In this document: positions 46,705-58,507 of the stretch, in pieces | Numbering within the stretch: the stretch's first letter is position 1 | Layout: the number at the start of each line of letters is the position of its first letter | Program-made: the position numbers and the translations under genes | Assembly (NCBI RefSeq): GCF_019393635.1 | Contig: NC_057861.1 | Location: 169,843,577 to 169,907,576, forward strand | DNA length: 64,000 nt | Source: Dromiciops gliroides | Taxonomy: Eukaryota > Chordata > Mammalia > Microbiotheria > Microbiotheriidae | Direction: 5' to 3' | Notes under the pieces: model-generated | What the model saw: the letters and a program-made list of their open reading frames with translations, nothing else | Databases searched by the model: none | Told to the model about the DNA's origin: nothing

Positions 46705-47420
46705 GTATAAACATTTATTAAATACCTACTATTTGCAAAGGCTCTGTGCCAGACACGGAAAAGGAATTATTACTATAATATATGATATGATGATATTAAA
46801 TAATATAATACAATATAACACAAAATTATTGTACTTTTTAGAATAATTAAACTGTTCTTATCCTCAAGAACCTTATATTCTGCTACAGGGATATGGCAAT
46901 ACAAAATATACACAGTAAGTGAAAATACTTGGAATTGGAAGATAGAGTGTCATATGCAAGGAAGAGCAAGAAGACCACTCATCTTGTGTTGCAGAATATG
47001 TATTGGGGGATCAGATGGGGGGTGGAAAGGTCCTACCCTGGATAGACAGAAAGTAGAGATTATGAATGGATTTAAAATTCAAGACAGAGGATTTTATACT
47101 TGATCCCCAGAGGTATTGGAGAGGCACTGGGGTTGAATATGAACATGGTCAGAATTGTGTTTTAGCAAGATAAATTTGCGAGCTGGGTAGAGAACATATT
47201 GGAGTGTGGACAGAAAAAGGTATATATGAGAGGAAAGACCTAAATTGTGATCTTGGGAAATTGAGGGAATGCGGTTGTACCCTTTCCAGTAAAAGGGAAA
47301 TTAAGAAGAGCAGTGAGTTTGGGGGAAAAGATAATGAGTTCAGTTTGGGACATCCTGAATTTAAAATATCTATGGGACATTGAGTTCAAACTATCTCACA
47401 GATAGTTGGAGATGCACAGC
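46705..47420 (+). repeat. Long mammalian-wide repeat, class not assigned
   Basis: Longest copy in the window of the element opening aaacatttattaaatacct. It continues through cctcaagaaccttatattct, agagtgtcatatgcaaggaa, a stretch ending acagaggattttatacttga, gaggcactggggttgaatat, then catggtcagaattgtg and gacattgagttcaaactatc. I recognise the layout from other mammals but cannot name the family. No coding capacity is visible. Confidence 0.5.
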
Positions 47421-48057
47421 TCCCAAGTACCTGAGACAGGATAAGAATTCATATCTTTCTGAATTTCTGTCCAATAATCTTTAACTATCATCTAATTGCC
47501 TCACTCTGTCTTCTCTGGATCTAGCTCAATCCTACATTCAGGTCTTCTAGTTGTTTTTAAAAAATGTCTCTCATTTCTGGCTATATTTCTCCTTAATATC
47601 TTTTCTTTGACTTCTTTATACTGTCATTGTATGTCACAGTCTTTGTCTACTATGTACCTGAGGCCAGACATGGAGAAGAATCAGGACCAATGATTTTATA
47701 ACATCTCACAATCTTCACTCACATAAGAGGTCCAGAAGGGATTTCTTAAAAACAACTTTGAGAATTCAACAAATTCAAATGGCATTCAAAATATACCTGC
47801 TATGTCTAGCTCTGCAGTATGCTCTGAGGATATGTTAACTTTTACTTACTAGTTTTTAATTCTGATATTATATTTAACCTACTTAAACTCCTACTCTAAT
47901 TCCTTATCACAATGTCAAAATGTTCCTGGCCCTTGTCTGACAGCTTCTATAATATCAAAAAATATTTAAAATGTGGCTCTTGGCTTTGCTTTCTGAGGAC
48001 AAGTCTAGCTAAATATAAAGATCTCTATTAGGTGGGTTAATTAATGGTTCGCTAAGG
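47421..48057. other. Unassigned DNA
   Basis: No gene. Pyrimidine-rich 47500-47600 may be old L2, unproven. Confidence 0.35.
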
Positions 48058-50350
48058 GAATGGGTAAATTTAATTCAACTGATCATTATATATACTACAC
48101 TGGGCAAGAATCTCAGAGGAAATGGAGTAGCCCTCATTGTCAACAAAAGGGTGAGAAAATCAGTACTGAGGTATAATCTCATAAATTTAGTAACTACATA
48201 ATTATCTCTCTTAGAATCTAAGACAAATTGTTCAACATCACAACAATATAAGTATATGCTCCAATCACTGATGCTGAAGAGGCTAAAGTCAATCAATTCT
48301 ATGGAGACCTACATATTCTAGAAATAATACCAAAACAAGATGTCACATTTATCATAGGAGATTGGAATTCTAAAGTAGAAAATCAAAAGAAAAATTGTAA
48401 TAACAAGCAAGTTTGACCTTGGGGTACAAAATGAAGCAAGGCGGTGACTAATAAAGTTTTTCAAGATAACTCACTGGTCATAACAAACTCTCTTTTTCAA
48501 TAGCCCAAAAGACAACTTGACACATAGATGTCACTAGATGGTCAATATAAAAATCAGATTTATTATATACTATGTAGCCAAAGGTGGAGAAGTTCTAAAT
48601 AGTCAGTTAAAATAAGACCTAGAGCTGACTATGGCTCAGATCATGAGTTACTATTGAAAAATTCAGACTCAAATTGAAGAAAGTAGAGAAAAATATTAGA
48701 CCATATTGGAAGGACCTAAATAATATCTGTTACAATATCAAGTGGAAAATATGAATATATTTAAGGGATTATATCTGTTAGAGAGAGTGCTTTAAGAACT
48801 ATGGATAAAAGTTCACAATGTTGTACAGGAGGCACAACAAAAATTATTCCAAAGGAAGGAAAAAAAAGCAAGCAAGAAAAATGGCTGTCTGATGAGACTG
48901 TAAAAGTGCTGAATAAAGAAGGAAAAGGAAAAGGAAAGAGAAAGGAAAATATATATCTAATTGAATACACAATTCTAGAAAATAGCAAGGAAAGATGTTT
49001 TTTATTCGATGAGCAATGTAAAGAACTATAAGGGAAAATAGAATTAAAAAGACGAGAAATCTCGAAGAAAATTAGATATCAAGGGACTGTTTCAAGCAAA
49101 AATGGGCATGATAAAAGACAAAAATAGTAGGAACTTAACAGAAGTAAAGGAGATTAAGAAGAGGTGGCAAGAATACATGAAAGAAGTATATAGGAAAGAT
49201 CTTAACATCACCCATAGCCATGATGATGTGGTCACCGATTCAGAGCTAGACATCTGGAAAATGAAGTCAAGTGAGCCTTAGGAAGCATTGCTAACCATAA
49301 GGCTTGTGGAGGTGATGAAAGTCTAGCTGAGCTACTTAAAATTGTAAAAAGATGATATTGTTAAAGTGCTACATTCAATATGCCAGAAAATTTGAAAAAC
49401 TTAACAGTGGCCACTGGATTTGAAAAATTCATTTTCATCCCTATCCTAAAAAGGGCAATTCCAAGGAATGTTCAAATTACCAAAAAATTATAATCATTTC
49501 ACACCAGCAAGTGATTATATTTATGATTATTTATGTTAGGATTTAGTAATTTGTGAACTGAGAATTATCAGAAGAGAAGGCTTATTTTTTTCAAGAGGCA
49601 GAGGAACTAGAGTCAAAATTGTTAAAATTTGCTGGATTATGGGGAAAGAAGAGAGTTCCAGAAACAAAGTCTACTTCTACTTTATTGACTACACTAAAGC
49701 CATTGACTGTGTGGATCACAACAATATGTAGCAAGTCCTCAAAGAGATGGGAGTACCAGATCATCTGAGGAGCCTGTATGCTGGTCAAGAAGCAACAGTT
49801 AGACTGTAACATAGAACAACTGATTGGTTTAAGATTGGAAAAGGAGCTTAATAAGGCTGTACATATTGTCACCTTATTTATTTAACTTATATACAGAGTA
49901 AATTCTGTAAAATGCCAGGCTGAATGCATCAAAAGTTGGAATAAAGGTTGCCAGGAAAATAGGAACAATTTCAGATATGTAGATACTACTACTCTACTAG
50001 AAGAAAGTGAAGAAGAATTAAGAAGCCTCTTGATGAGGGTAAAAGAGAAAAATATAAAAGATGGATTGAAGCTTAACTTAAAATAAAACTAAGATTATAG
50101 AAACTCATCCTATCATATCCTGGCAAAAAGAGGGAGAAGAAATGGAAGTAGTGTCAAATTTTATATTCTTGCTCAAAGATCACTAGAGATGGTAACTGTA
50201 GCCATGGAATTAAAAGACACTTTTTCCTTGGAAGAAAAACCATGGCAAACCTAGACAATATACTAAACAGCAGAGATATCACCTTGCCAACAAATTTTGG
50301 CATAGCAAAAGCTATAGTTTTTCCAGTAGTAATGTAAAGGGGTTGGGAGA
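48058..50350 (+). mobile_element. RTE (BovB-like) LINE, decayed endonuclease and reverse transcriptase
   Basis: About 2.3 kb that follows the RTE/BovB open reading frame in order. An endonuclease domain has FIIGDWN (48348-48368), the GD-N type active-site block. A linker follows with EKWLSDETV and DEQCKEL (48801-49031, still open). The reverse transcriptase has FIDYTKAIDCVDH (49681-49719) and TDWFKIGKGA (about 49821-49850). The catalytic YADD block is changed to YVDT (49976-49987). Later blocks correspond to SRDITLPT (about 50271-50293) and FPVVM (about 50320-50334). The match ends soon after 50350, so the 3' end is missing, and the 5' end is also incomplete. Many stops and frameshifts make it a fossil. 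In living relatives the protein nicks DNA and reverse-transcribes its own RNA, and can mobilise SINEs that share its 3' end. Confidence 0.92.
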
Positions 50351-50689
50351 CTGAACAAGAAAATCAAATCCTACCAGTCAAGACATCTACCTTTCAATGT
50401 ACAAAAACAAGTTAATGTGGGAAAAAAAGCCTTAAACATTCCCTTCTAACGGGATATCTACTGTGCACAAGTCAAAATTATGAGATTCCTTGAAAGATAA
50501 GAGAAAAAATTATTTTAATGAGACTTTGATTATTACTATCAAGTGAGAAATAAAATTAGAGATGGATGTCTCCCAAAGACATTTACCATTATCTTATGGG
50601 ATCCAGCACAGGGTCTAAGTCAAAGATAGATTCCCGATATAAGGTAAATTTTGCATTAATTTCCTGGTGAGTTTTATGTAGCTGAATAG

Positions 50690-50895
50690 TCACACACATA
50701 TGTTCATAAATATATACATAAACTATATATTCAGATATATACGCATATATGCATATATATTTTCGAATGAATTGAATATATACATATGTATTCAGATACA
50801 TAAAACATGGAGAAAGACCGTGTGTGTGTGCATGCATACAGGCATGCATACATACACAAATGCACACACATATATACATATACATGCATTTATAT
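50690..50895. repeat. Alternating purine-pyrimidine (TATA/CATA/TGCA) tract
   Basis: ATATAT, ACATAT and GCATAC runs with internal palindromes. Overlapping frames on both strands (50589-50983) are artefacts. Confidence 0.75.
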
Positions 50896-51151
50896 AAATG
50901 GCAATTTTTCTAAAGTCATAGAACACTATAGTGCCTGAGGAATTTAAGTCAATGGTCATCCATTGAACAAAGGAGAGGGCCATAGTGAGTGTGAACAGAT
51001 TCTAATATATTTCAAATGAGGAATTAGCAAAGACAAATGTAGCAAAATATCTTCATTACATCAATACAATATCATAATTATATGGAAGGCAAAAGAAAGG
51101 GATAAGCAATGGGCTTACAGCTCTGTTAATACCCTTAAGAGAATACTTGGA

Positions 51152-51324
51152 GGGGCAGCTAGGTGGCACAGTGGATAAAGCACCGGCCCTGGATTCAGGA
51201 GGACCTGAGTTTAAATCCGACCTCAGACACTTGACGCTTACTAGCTGTGTGACCCTGGGCAAGTCATTTAATCCTCACTGCACCGCCTCCCCCAAAAGAG
51301 AGCCAGAGACAGAGAGAGAAAGAG

Positions 51325-51386
<62 letters not shown>
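51152..51386 (+). mobile_element. Short SINE with an (AG)n tail, TSD-flanked
   Basis: Complete gattcagg copy ending cactgcaccgcc. Its tail is now an irregular then perfect (AG)n run (51297-51390). TSD agagaatacttgga at 51138-51151 and 51387-51400 encloses the repeat. The 160-codon frame at 51147-51629 that spans two SINEs and this run is an artefact. Confidence 0.95.
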
Positions 51387-51394
<8 letters not shown>

Positions 51395-51490
51395 CTTGGA
51401 ATGTCCCCTGTGTGTTGCCTGGCTTTCTTGTGGTGAATTTTGGGAAAGGTGGGGATCCATTGTAAAAGGTTTATCAAGAATGAATGAGTT

Positions 51491-51653
51491 AGGGCAGCTA
51501 GGTGGCACAGTGGATAGAGCACCAGCCCTGGAGTCAGGAGTACCTGAGTTCAAATCCGGCCTCAGACACTTAACACTTACTAGCTGTGTGACCCTGGGCA
51601 AGTCACTTAACCCCAATTGCCCCACTTAAAAAAAAAAGAATGGGTTAAAAAAA
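51491..51653 (+). mobile_element. Short SINE, second insertion within 110 bases
   Basis: Complete gagtcagg/ccaattgcccc copy with an interrupted A-tail. TSD aagaatgaatgagt at 51476-51489 and aagaatgaatgggt at 51654-51667 (one mismatch). Confidence 0.93.
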
Positions 51654-51859
51654 AAGAATGAATGGGTGGCTATACATCCACATTGATGAGATCACTGATC
51701 ATCCATGGAGTATTAGAATTTTATATTTAATGATCTGAATTTTTCTATCTCTTTTGCTCTCAAAAAATAACCATTTTATAGAATTAAGAAGCAACTCAAA
51801 ATTATGAGTTTGATTTCCTTGTAATTAGTTTGTGAGAATCTAAGATCTTCTTCCCTTTC

Positions 51860-52690
51860 CTTCCATTTTCTAGTCTATCTTCTACTCAGCTGTCAAACCA
51901 ATATTTCAAAAATGCTGTTTGACTACTTTCCCTCCCTATTCAATAAACTCCACTGGCTCTCTATTGACTCCAAAATCAAACATAAAATCCTCTTTTTGGC
52001 TTATGTCTTCCATAACTTGGCCCCTTCCTACTCTGTCCATCCTTCTTATTCCTTACACCTTGTCATCACATGCTCTGCAATCCAGAGACATAGGCTGCTT
52101 TACTGTTCCTTAAACAAGGCATTCCATATCTTGACTATGTCTTTTCATGTGTTCCCTGTGTGTGGAACTCTATCACAGCCATGCACAGTATCAATCATGT
52201 CTTTGCCTGGCTCCCCTGGCTTTGTTCATATCTCAGCTAATGTCTTACTTTCTGTAAGAGGATTTTCCTGATCCCCTTCACTCTTTTGCTATTTTCCCAA
52301 TTTGCTCTGTAGATATTTTGGTTGTACATAATTGTTCACATAGTCTCCCCCATTAGACACTTATTGGCTATGTGACCCAGGACAGATCACTTAACATCTA
52401 TTTGACTCAGTACATCCAACTATACAATAGGGATAATAGCAATAGCTATCCCACATGGTGGTTGTGAGGATCATATGAGACACTATTTATAAAGTAATTA
52501 GCAGTGTTTGGCACACAGTGGATGCTATTTAAATGTTTGTTCTCTTCCTTTTATTCCCCATACCCTTACATTGTACAGTGAGTTCTTGGAGAACAAGAAC
52601 TGTATCCTGACTTTCTTTCTATTCCCAGTGCACAGCACAGTATCTGGCACATAGTAGGCACTTAATGCAAGTTGACTGTCTTCCAGTTCA
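51860..52690 (+). mobile_element. L2 LINE 3' region, split by MIR
   Basis: Left part 51860-52350 (cactggctctctattgactc, then acataaaatcctctttttgg, then ggccccttcctactctgtc) and right part 52556-52690 (agttcttggagaacaagaac, then acatagtaggcacttaatgc) are consecutive L2 sequence. The frames at 51912-52271 derive from it. Confidence 0.85.
52355..52555 (+). mobile_element. MIR-type SINE inside L2
   Basis: ttggctatgtgacccaggac core, atacaatagggataatagca, then ggttgtgaggatcatatgag and ggcacacagtggatgctatt. Confidence 0.8.
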
Positions 52691-54567
52691 TTCCTTTCAT
52701 GATGTACCTATGGAATAACAAGTTGCCCCTTCCTAAGGACAAATCCATTTGATGCTTAATAGCTCTGCCTATCTGAAAAATGTGAATATCAATACCTGCC
52801 TCTTAAAGGTAAGTACTACAGGGGTCTTATTTTCACATTTTATGCCTAAGGGACCTTAGAGAGCAGGTGTCAATTCAATTCAATCAAAAGCTTTAATTAG
52901 GTACCCACTATATATAAGGCAGTGGGTTAGATTCTGAGTACACAAAGACAAATTCAAGCCAGTCTTTGCTCTCAAAGAGGCAGCAATTTTTTTTATGAGA
53001 ATGAGAGAGAACACATGCACATGTGTGTGTTGGAGGGGTGAGGGGAAAAGGAGAAGGTAATATAACATGTGGACACACAAAGCACTTTTTGAACCATTAA
53101 GCACTATATTAATATGAGTTGTAATAATGAGTATGCGGGATGTAATTTTTATTCACCTGAACTGTTAGATAAATATAACTATTCCATTTCAAAATTTGCA
53201 CTTAATTCTCATTCAAATATTTGTATCATCCTCTGGAATAAAGACTCAACCCATATGTCTTGGATCTAAAGACAAAAGTAGAGTCCAGATAGTTGCTGCT
53301 GAGCCAAATGCTGATGATTCTATGCTTTCCAAGCTCCTCAGGCTAAGAGAACAAACCATGGGTTAGTCGGAGACAAGCAAATCACAGTACAGAGACAAGG
53401 GCATAGATGACTCACAGGGACAACAGGCTACCCACGAAAGGGGAGATTAAATCTCCAAAAGGCAACCCACAGAATATTGAAGCACTCCCCTAGTGCCAAC
53501 ATTCAGCTATGCACAGCTTCTGAAAGTGGGATGGATGCTCTTTTCAATTTGCAGTTCTCTGGCCATATATCATTCCCAGCTTTTTCAGGGGTTCCTTCCT
53601 TTGTTCACCACATCACCCATTTGTGTGTAGAACCCACTCACCATTTGAGGGGCATTTGTCCTATGACTTTCTGACCCTATCAGGAAAAAACACACAATAG
53701 CCACACACATTATCAATCATGTCTTTGCCTCCTCTCGCCCACCCAAGCCTCTACTAGCCACTGACTCTTCAGTTCTCTTAGATCCAGTGTAGGATGTCTT
53801 CATAGGTGTCCAAAACCTTATTTTCCTAACTCATGGTTTAGAGCAATATCTTCTACATTATGTGTCCTTCCAGAATAGGGAGATCTGTCCTCTTACCTCA
53901 TACACATATGGGTTGAGGCAAATAATTGAACATGTTTCTATAAAGATCTAAATGTTCTTCTGTGTGTGGATTAGAGAAAGATGAGTTAGTGTATTATCCT
54001 ACTCTTTTTCAGGCATGTTTGGCAGTAGTCCTTTACTGTTTCCTTTCTTGTTAAAATCTATAGCTACAGAAAAACAATCCCACTTATTTCTCCAAGAGAA
54101 CAAATAGGCCATCCATTCCACATGTTTTGTTTTGTTTTTCTTCTCCCAGGATTGGATTTTTGTTGATTGATGATATATAAATACAGGACAAGGCATGAGA
54201 TTAAATTCCAGACCCTCAAGCAAGACATTGAGAATAGGCCTGCTTACCCTGAGTTAATTGCAAAATAAACAGGTGTCCAGTGGAGAGGGGTCCTTGTGTC
54301 ACAAGTGGGCTCCTTGGGTGGCATTTATATTTAGGAATGAGAAGAATTTTAAGCATATGTGTGACCCTGAACAAGTCACCTAAGCTTACTATATGTCAAT
54401 TTGCACATGGGTAGAATGAGGGAGTTGGACTTAAGATCCTTCTGAGCTTCTGTGATTTTACATAAATAAAAATACATTATCATCTAGGAAAAGAACTATA
54501 ATTTATGAAATGAGAATTCAGTTATGTCAATGAGGTGTTTATTTTTTCTTTTCTTTTTCTTAAAAGC
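52691..54567. other. Mostly unassigned DNA
   Basis: 52870-52990 (caattcaatcaaaagcttta, then ggtacccactatatataagg) resembles the mammalian-wide repeat opening. 54345-54455 (gtgtgaccctgaacaagtc and following) is a MIR scrap. 53240-54340 shows no gene or repeat. Confidence 0.4.
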
Positions 54568-54750
54568 ATTTTATTTATTTATTTATTTATCTTTTTTTTT
54601 TTAATTATTTTTAGGTGGGGCAATGAGGGTTAAGTGACTTGCCCAGGGTCACACAGCTAGTAAGGGTCAAGTGTCTGAGGCTAGATTTGAACTCAAGTCC
54701 TCCTGAATTCAGGGCCGGTGCTTTATCCACTGTGCCATCTAGCTGCCCCA
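54568..54750 (-). mobile_element. Short SINE, reverse strand, with (ATTT)n/T-rich tail
   Basis: Plus-strand body gcaatgagggttaagtgac (54619) to gtgccatctagctgcccc (54750). The tail side is an ATTT run and poly-T (54570-54612). TSD not clear. Confidence 0.9.
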
Positions 54751-55394
54751 TTTTTTTCTTTTGAAAATAAAAAGGCTAACCATAGGCAAAATCATAACAA
54801 CACCCCGTCCTAAATGATTTGGGGGGAAGGGTCTCCCTTTCTTTCTGGCTCTAAATCCCCTTTATTCATTCTTATATGATTTGTCATCTGTCATATTTTC
54901 CTAAGGGTCCTGCCTTTAGCTAGTTGTCAACTTTTGAAAGGAAAGGATAAATTAGTTTGTGTTATGGGATAAATAACTAATAATTATTTTAAATTACACT
55001 GGTAGAGGTGTTAGGAATTTAGTAAGATACAATGTTTTTTAAACAAAGGAATGAATCTATAATGGTGCGATTTCAGGTATATTAATCTTTCCTGGAATTA
55101 TAGTGATCATATCAATGTACACAAATGTCTGCATACAGAGTGTAAAAAATATAGTTAACATATCATCATATTAGTGTATATGACTATACTGGAATTTTAT
55201 GCAATATGTATTTTCCAAGTGTTGTACAAAAATTTAACTTTTGAATATTAGATAATAACATAAATGTACCAGGGAATCTTTTAATCAAAGGGAACTCTAT
55301 GATGAATCCTACTGTAATTGAAGAATCCTTTTGGAATATAATCACCCACATCATCTATCTGCACTGGTATTCTAAGGTTTTTTACAAATATAAA
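54751..55394. other. Unassigned AT-rich DNA
   Basis: Nothing recognised. Confidence 0.4.
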
Positions 55395-55515
55395 TTGTAA
55401 ACCTCAAGGACAAAGGATTGTGCCTATTGCACCATTAATTAGGTCATTGGCAGTGCTTAACACAGTGTTATGGTCCAAAGTAGGAATTAAATAAGTGTTT
55501 GTTGAATTGAATCTT
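55395..55515 (+). mobile_element. L2 LINE 3' terminus
   Basis: aacctcaaggacaaaggatt, then gtgcttaacacagtgttatg, then taaataagtgtttgttgaat. Confidence 0.65.
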
Positions 55516-55844
55516 CTACTGGTGACCATGGGCAAGTCACTTCCATAGACTGTGTTTTCCTCATGTGTAAGATTGGGGGTTTCGATTAAATCATCTGTAC
55601 CTGTACAGTCAATATAATTGGTTTGTCCATGGCTATTTTCATGTGAAATTTATCAAGGCATTTATTAAGGTCTTACTATATGCCAGGCACTAAGTTAGGC
55701 ATTTGTGATACAGAGACAAAAACAAAACATCCTTATTTGAGAAGACAATATGTACATGTATAAAAATATTTACAAAATAATTCAAGGAAATTGTGGGGAA
55801 AAGGAAAATAGTAGCTGAAGGATCAGAAATAAAATTAGTAAGTG
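55516..55844 (+). repeat. MIR scrap and mammalian-wide repeat opening
   Basis: 55520-55600 (ccatgggcaagtcacttcca) is a MIR core and tail. 55650-55780 (ggcatttattaaggtcttac, then tatgccaggcactaagttag) is the unassigned repeat seen elsewhere. Confidence 0.45.
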
Positions 55845-56200
55845 TCAGATAAGAGTTGGAAAGGACCTTTCAGGTCTACTTATTTTCCCCTTTCATTATT
55901 AAATTTGTAGAAATTGTAGCCCAACAAATTTAAGTGACTTGGCCAATTTCACATAGACAGTACATGATGGAGTGCAGTGATAAATCTAGGACTCTTTCCA
56001 TTATATCTCAACAGCCTCTTTACAAGACCTGTGAAGACTTTTACAAACATTATCAAATGTGACTTACAGAATAACCCTATGAAGTAGGCAGTATTAGTAT
56101 CAGCATTCCTATAATATAGATGGGACAACTGAAGCTCTTGGTGAAGTTGAGTAACTCTATATAAATTCATATGGTTCAGAAATGTCAGAGCAAAAATGAA
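55845..56200 (-). mobile_element. Old SINE with CR1/L3-like tail, then antisense MIR
   Basis: 55845-56000 (gttggaaaggacctttcagg, then tttaagtgacttggccaatt) and 56030-56200 (acagaataaccctatgaagt, then atagatgggacaactgaagc). Both are antisense and diverged. The 125-codon frame at 55949-56326 (-) crosses them and is not supported. Confidence 0.5.
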
Positions 56201-56329
56201 AGATATTATCTGATGATAAGTTTCAGCCCTCAGTGAGAAGAAACAAAGAGCAACAGGGACTTTCTCCATATCTCTGAAATCAGTTATAGGTAGTTTGATA
56301 CTCTGTCTTATGTAAAAGATCACCATTGG

Positions 56330-57554
56330 TCTGAAACATGAGGTAATAAGGTCTCCTTCAAAGATTCTATTTTATTAAAAGAATATATATATATGCTCAT
56401 AATGGGCTAATACCAGGAACTTAATATTCAAAAGACAACATACTGGATATTTATAAAAAGCTACCAATCTCAAGATTTTCTAAAGGAATCTTTTCTGTGC
56501 TAGAAGATAATGATTAAAATAATGCTATTGTGAAGAATTGTAGATAGAATTGCTACATATCTTACAAATTGTAGCATTACTTCTTGTAAGTCTCTGACAT
56601 TCTTGATTTTGTTCCAGCAAAACAGTAATTTAAACAAAGCCTAAATGTGTAAAAAGAATATATTGGAAGGCTATGAACAATTTATTAATAATGGTAGGAC
56701 ATTTTCTGCACTGCTTTTAATGCATCACTTAGGACTGTATTGATTCAGCATCAAAGTTCTTGGAAACAAGCCTCTTACCAATATCTAAGATCCTGATGTT
56801 GTAATTGAACTAGAAAATGTAAGATTTCCAGTGTTCCTGCTGAGAATTCTTCCCAATAAATGTATGTTTTCCACTGGGGCTAAAACCACCACTGCTTATG
56901 TTTTTAATTTTTTCTCCTATTTCTTTTTCATATCACTCAGTTCTCTTTTTTTCTTTTACACTTTACGAGCGGAACAGACATATTAGAGAATATTTATTCC
57001 TTTAAGACAACTTACACTTAAGGGGGCCATTTGAATGATAAACTTTGTTATAACTTATAACCAAAAAAACTAGCAGTATGATATAATTGGGAAAAAAAAT
57101 CAACAACAACACAACAGGAACATTTTTCTACAAGTCCACAATGTATTCAACTAAAACTTTGGTCTAGTGATGATCAATCAAATATGGGCTGATATCTTGT
57201 TTTGTGCCTAGGATTGTGGCTTGTATAGTGAGGCACCAAACACAGCCCCACCTCCATACATAGGACATTTTCTCTGTTCATAAGTAACTCATAATGCATT
57301 TGGGGAAAGGAGGGATTAGGATGTTTCCTTGGCCTCAAGGGCAGTACAAGAAGACTGCGGAGTGGCAGAGTTTGACTTGAAATAAAGAAATAAAACACAC
57401 CTAATTATTAAAACTATTATAAAGTGAAATGGCCTTCCTTGAGAGATAGCAAAAGCTATCATTCAGGAGAGCTTTAAGGAGAAGCTATCTAACTTATTAT
57501 CAGAGATAGTAGAGGATACATTTACTCTTCAGGGATGAATTAAATGAACTGATT
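56330..57554. other. Unassigned; possible conserved block 56500-56870
   Basis: No gene. 56500-56870 is repeat-free with cagtaatttaaacaaagcct and cacttaggactgtattgatt, plausibly conserved non-coding DNA. Inference only. Confidence 0.3.
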
Positions 57555-57700
57555 TAGAGAATAAAAGCTCCTTGAAGTCAGAGACTTAAAGAAAACAAAC
57601 AAACAAACAAACAAACATTTGTCTTAGTGTCTTTAGTGTCTGGTACAGTACCTTATAAACAGTAAAAACAATAAATGCTTAATGAATTAATTGAATTGTA
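57555..57700 (+). mobile_element. L2 LINE 3' terminus with internal (AAAC)n
   Basis: ataaaagctccttgaagtca, an (AAAC)n run at 57593-57616, then gtctggtacagtaccttata and caataaatgcttaatgaatt. Confidence 0.6.
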
Positions 57701-58199
57701 ATCACAAAATCCCATGGTCATATAGCTTCTAAGTATCAGAGTTCAAATTATCACATTATCACATTATCAAAAGGCACCAATTGTGCATTGTAGACAAAAT
57801 AGAGAAAAGTTTAGACAAGATGGAAGTGGGATGGAGCAAGGGAGATTAAGATTAAGATGGATTCTGAAGTATGGACAGAAGAAGTGAGGACAAAAAAAAT
57901 CCAGTTATGGCTAATAAAATGAGCAAATGTGTATAAGTTATGAAAGGAGATCTAGGTCAGTAAATGTACATTATATTGCCTGCACACCAACTGTAATCCC
58001 TATCCCTCAGGTCACTTTGAATCTTGGACACTCTCTCAAGGACTCTGAGCTCTGATAGATAATTTTTAATTTTATCTTGCTCAAAAACTATTTTCCACAC
58101 AATTTCCTGGCCATCTCCAAAATGTAGTGTCTTCCTTTCCAGCTCGTTTTTATGCATTGTTTTCTCCTATTAGACATTAAATTCGTTGAGGGCAATGAC
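57701..58199. other. Unassigned DNA
   Basis: No gene. 58170-58200 (attaaattcgttgagggcaa) hints at another L2 scrap. Confidence 0.4.
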
Positions 58200-58260
58200 T
58201 TTCTCTCCCTGTCTCTATCTCTGTCTCTCTGTCTCTCTCTGTCTCTGTCTCTCTCTCTCA
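58200..58260. repeat. (TC)n/(TGTC)n tract
   Basis: Pyrimidine-rich run with periodic TG. The Arg/Asp/Glu-rich frame on the minus strand (58088-58396) is an artefact. Confidence 0.85.
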
Positions 58261-58312
58261 ACAGTTTAGTCCCAATGAGTTCATCAAATCCATTTCTTCC
58301 CAATAGCAAAAA

Positions 58313-58507
58313 TTGTTGTTGTTGTTGAGTTGTGTCTGACTTTTTGTGACCTCCATTAGGGGTTTTCTTGACAAGGATATTGAAGTGGTTTGCCATTTCC
58401 TTCTCTAGCTCATTTTACAGATGAGTAAACTGGTGCAAACAAGATTAAGTGACTTTCCCAGGGCTACACAGCTAGCAAGTTTCTGAGGCAGGATTTGAAC
58501 CAAGACT
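58313..58507 (-). mobile_element. SINE with RTE/BovB-like tail, reverse strand, 5' truncated
   Basis: gttgttgagttgtgtctgac, a stretch ending aagtggtttgccatttcctt, then attttacagatgagtaaact, then gcaagtttctgaggcagg: complement of tail, middle and core. It lacks the tRNA-like head. Confidence 0.82.

Noticed and set aside
48801..49031. 76-codon Lys-rich frame as an independent gene
   Set aside because: It is a surviving piece of the RTE LINE open reading frame, flanked by more LINE blocks in other frames.
51147..51629. 160-codon plus-strand frame, longest in the window
   Set aside because: It reads through two SINEs and the (AG)n tail between them. The same SINE peptide (for example APALDSGGPEFKS) recurs at every copy.
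55949..56326. 125-codon minus-strand frame
   Set aside because: It spans two antisense SINE remnants and has no recognisable domain.
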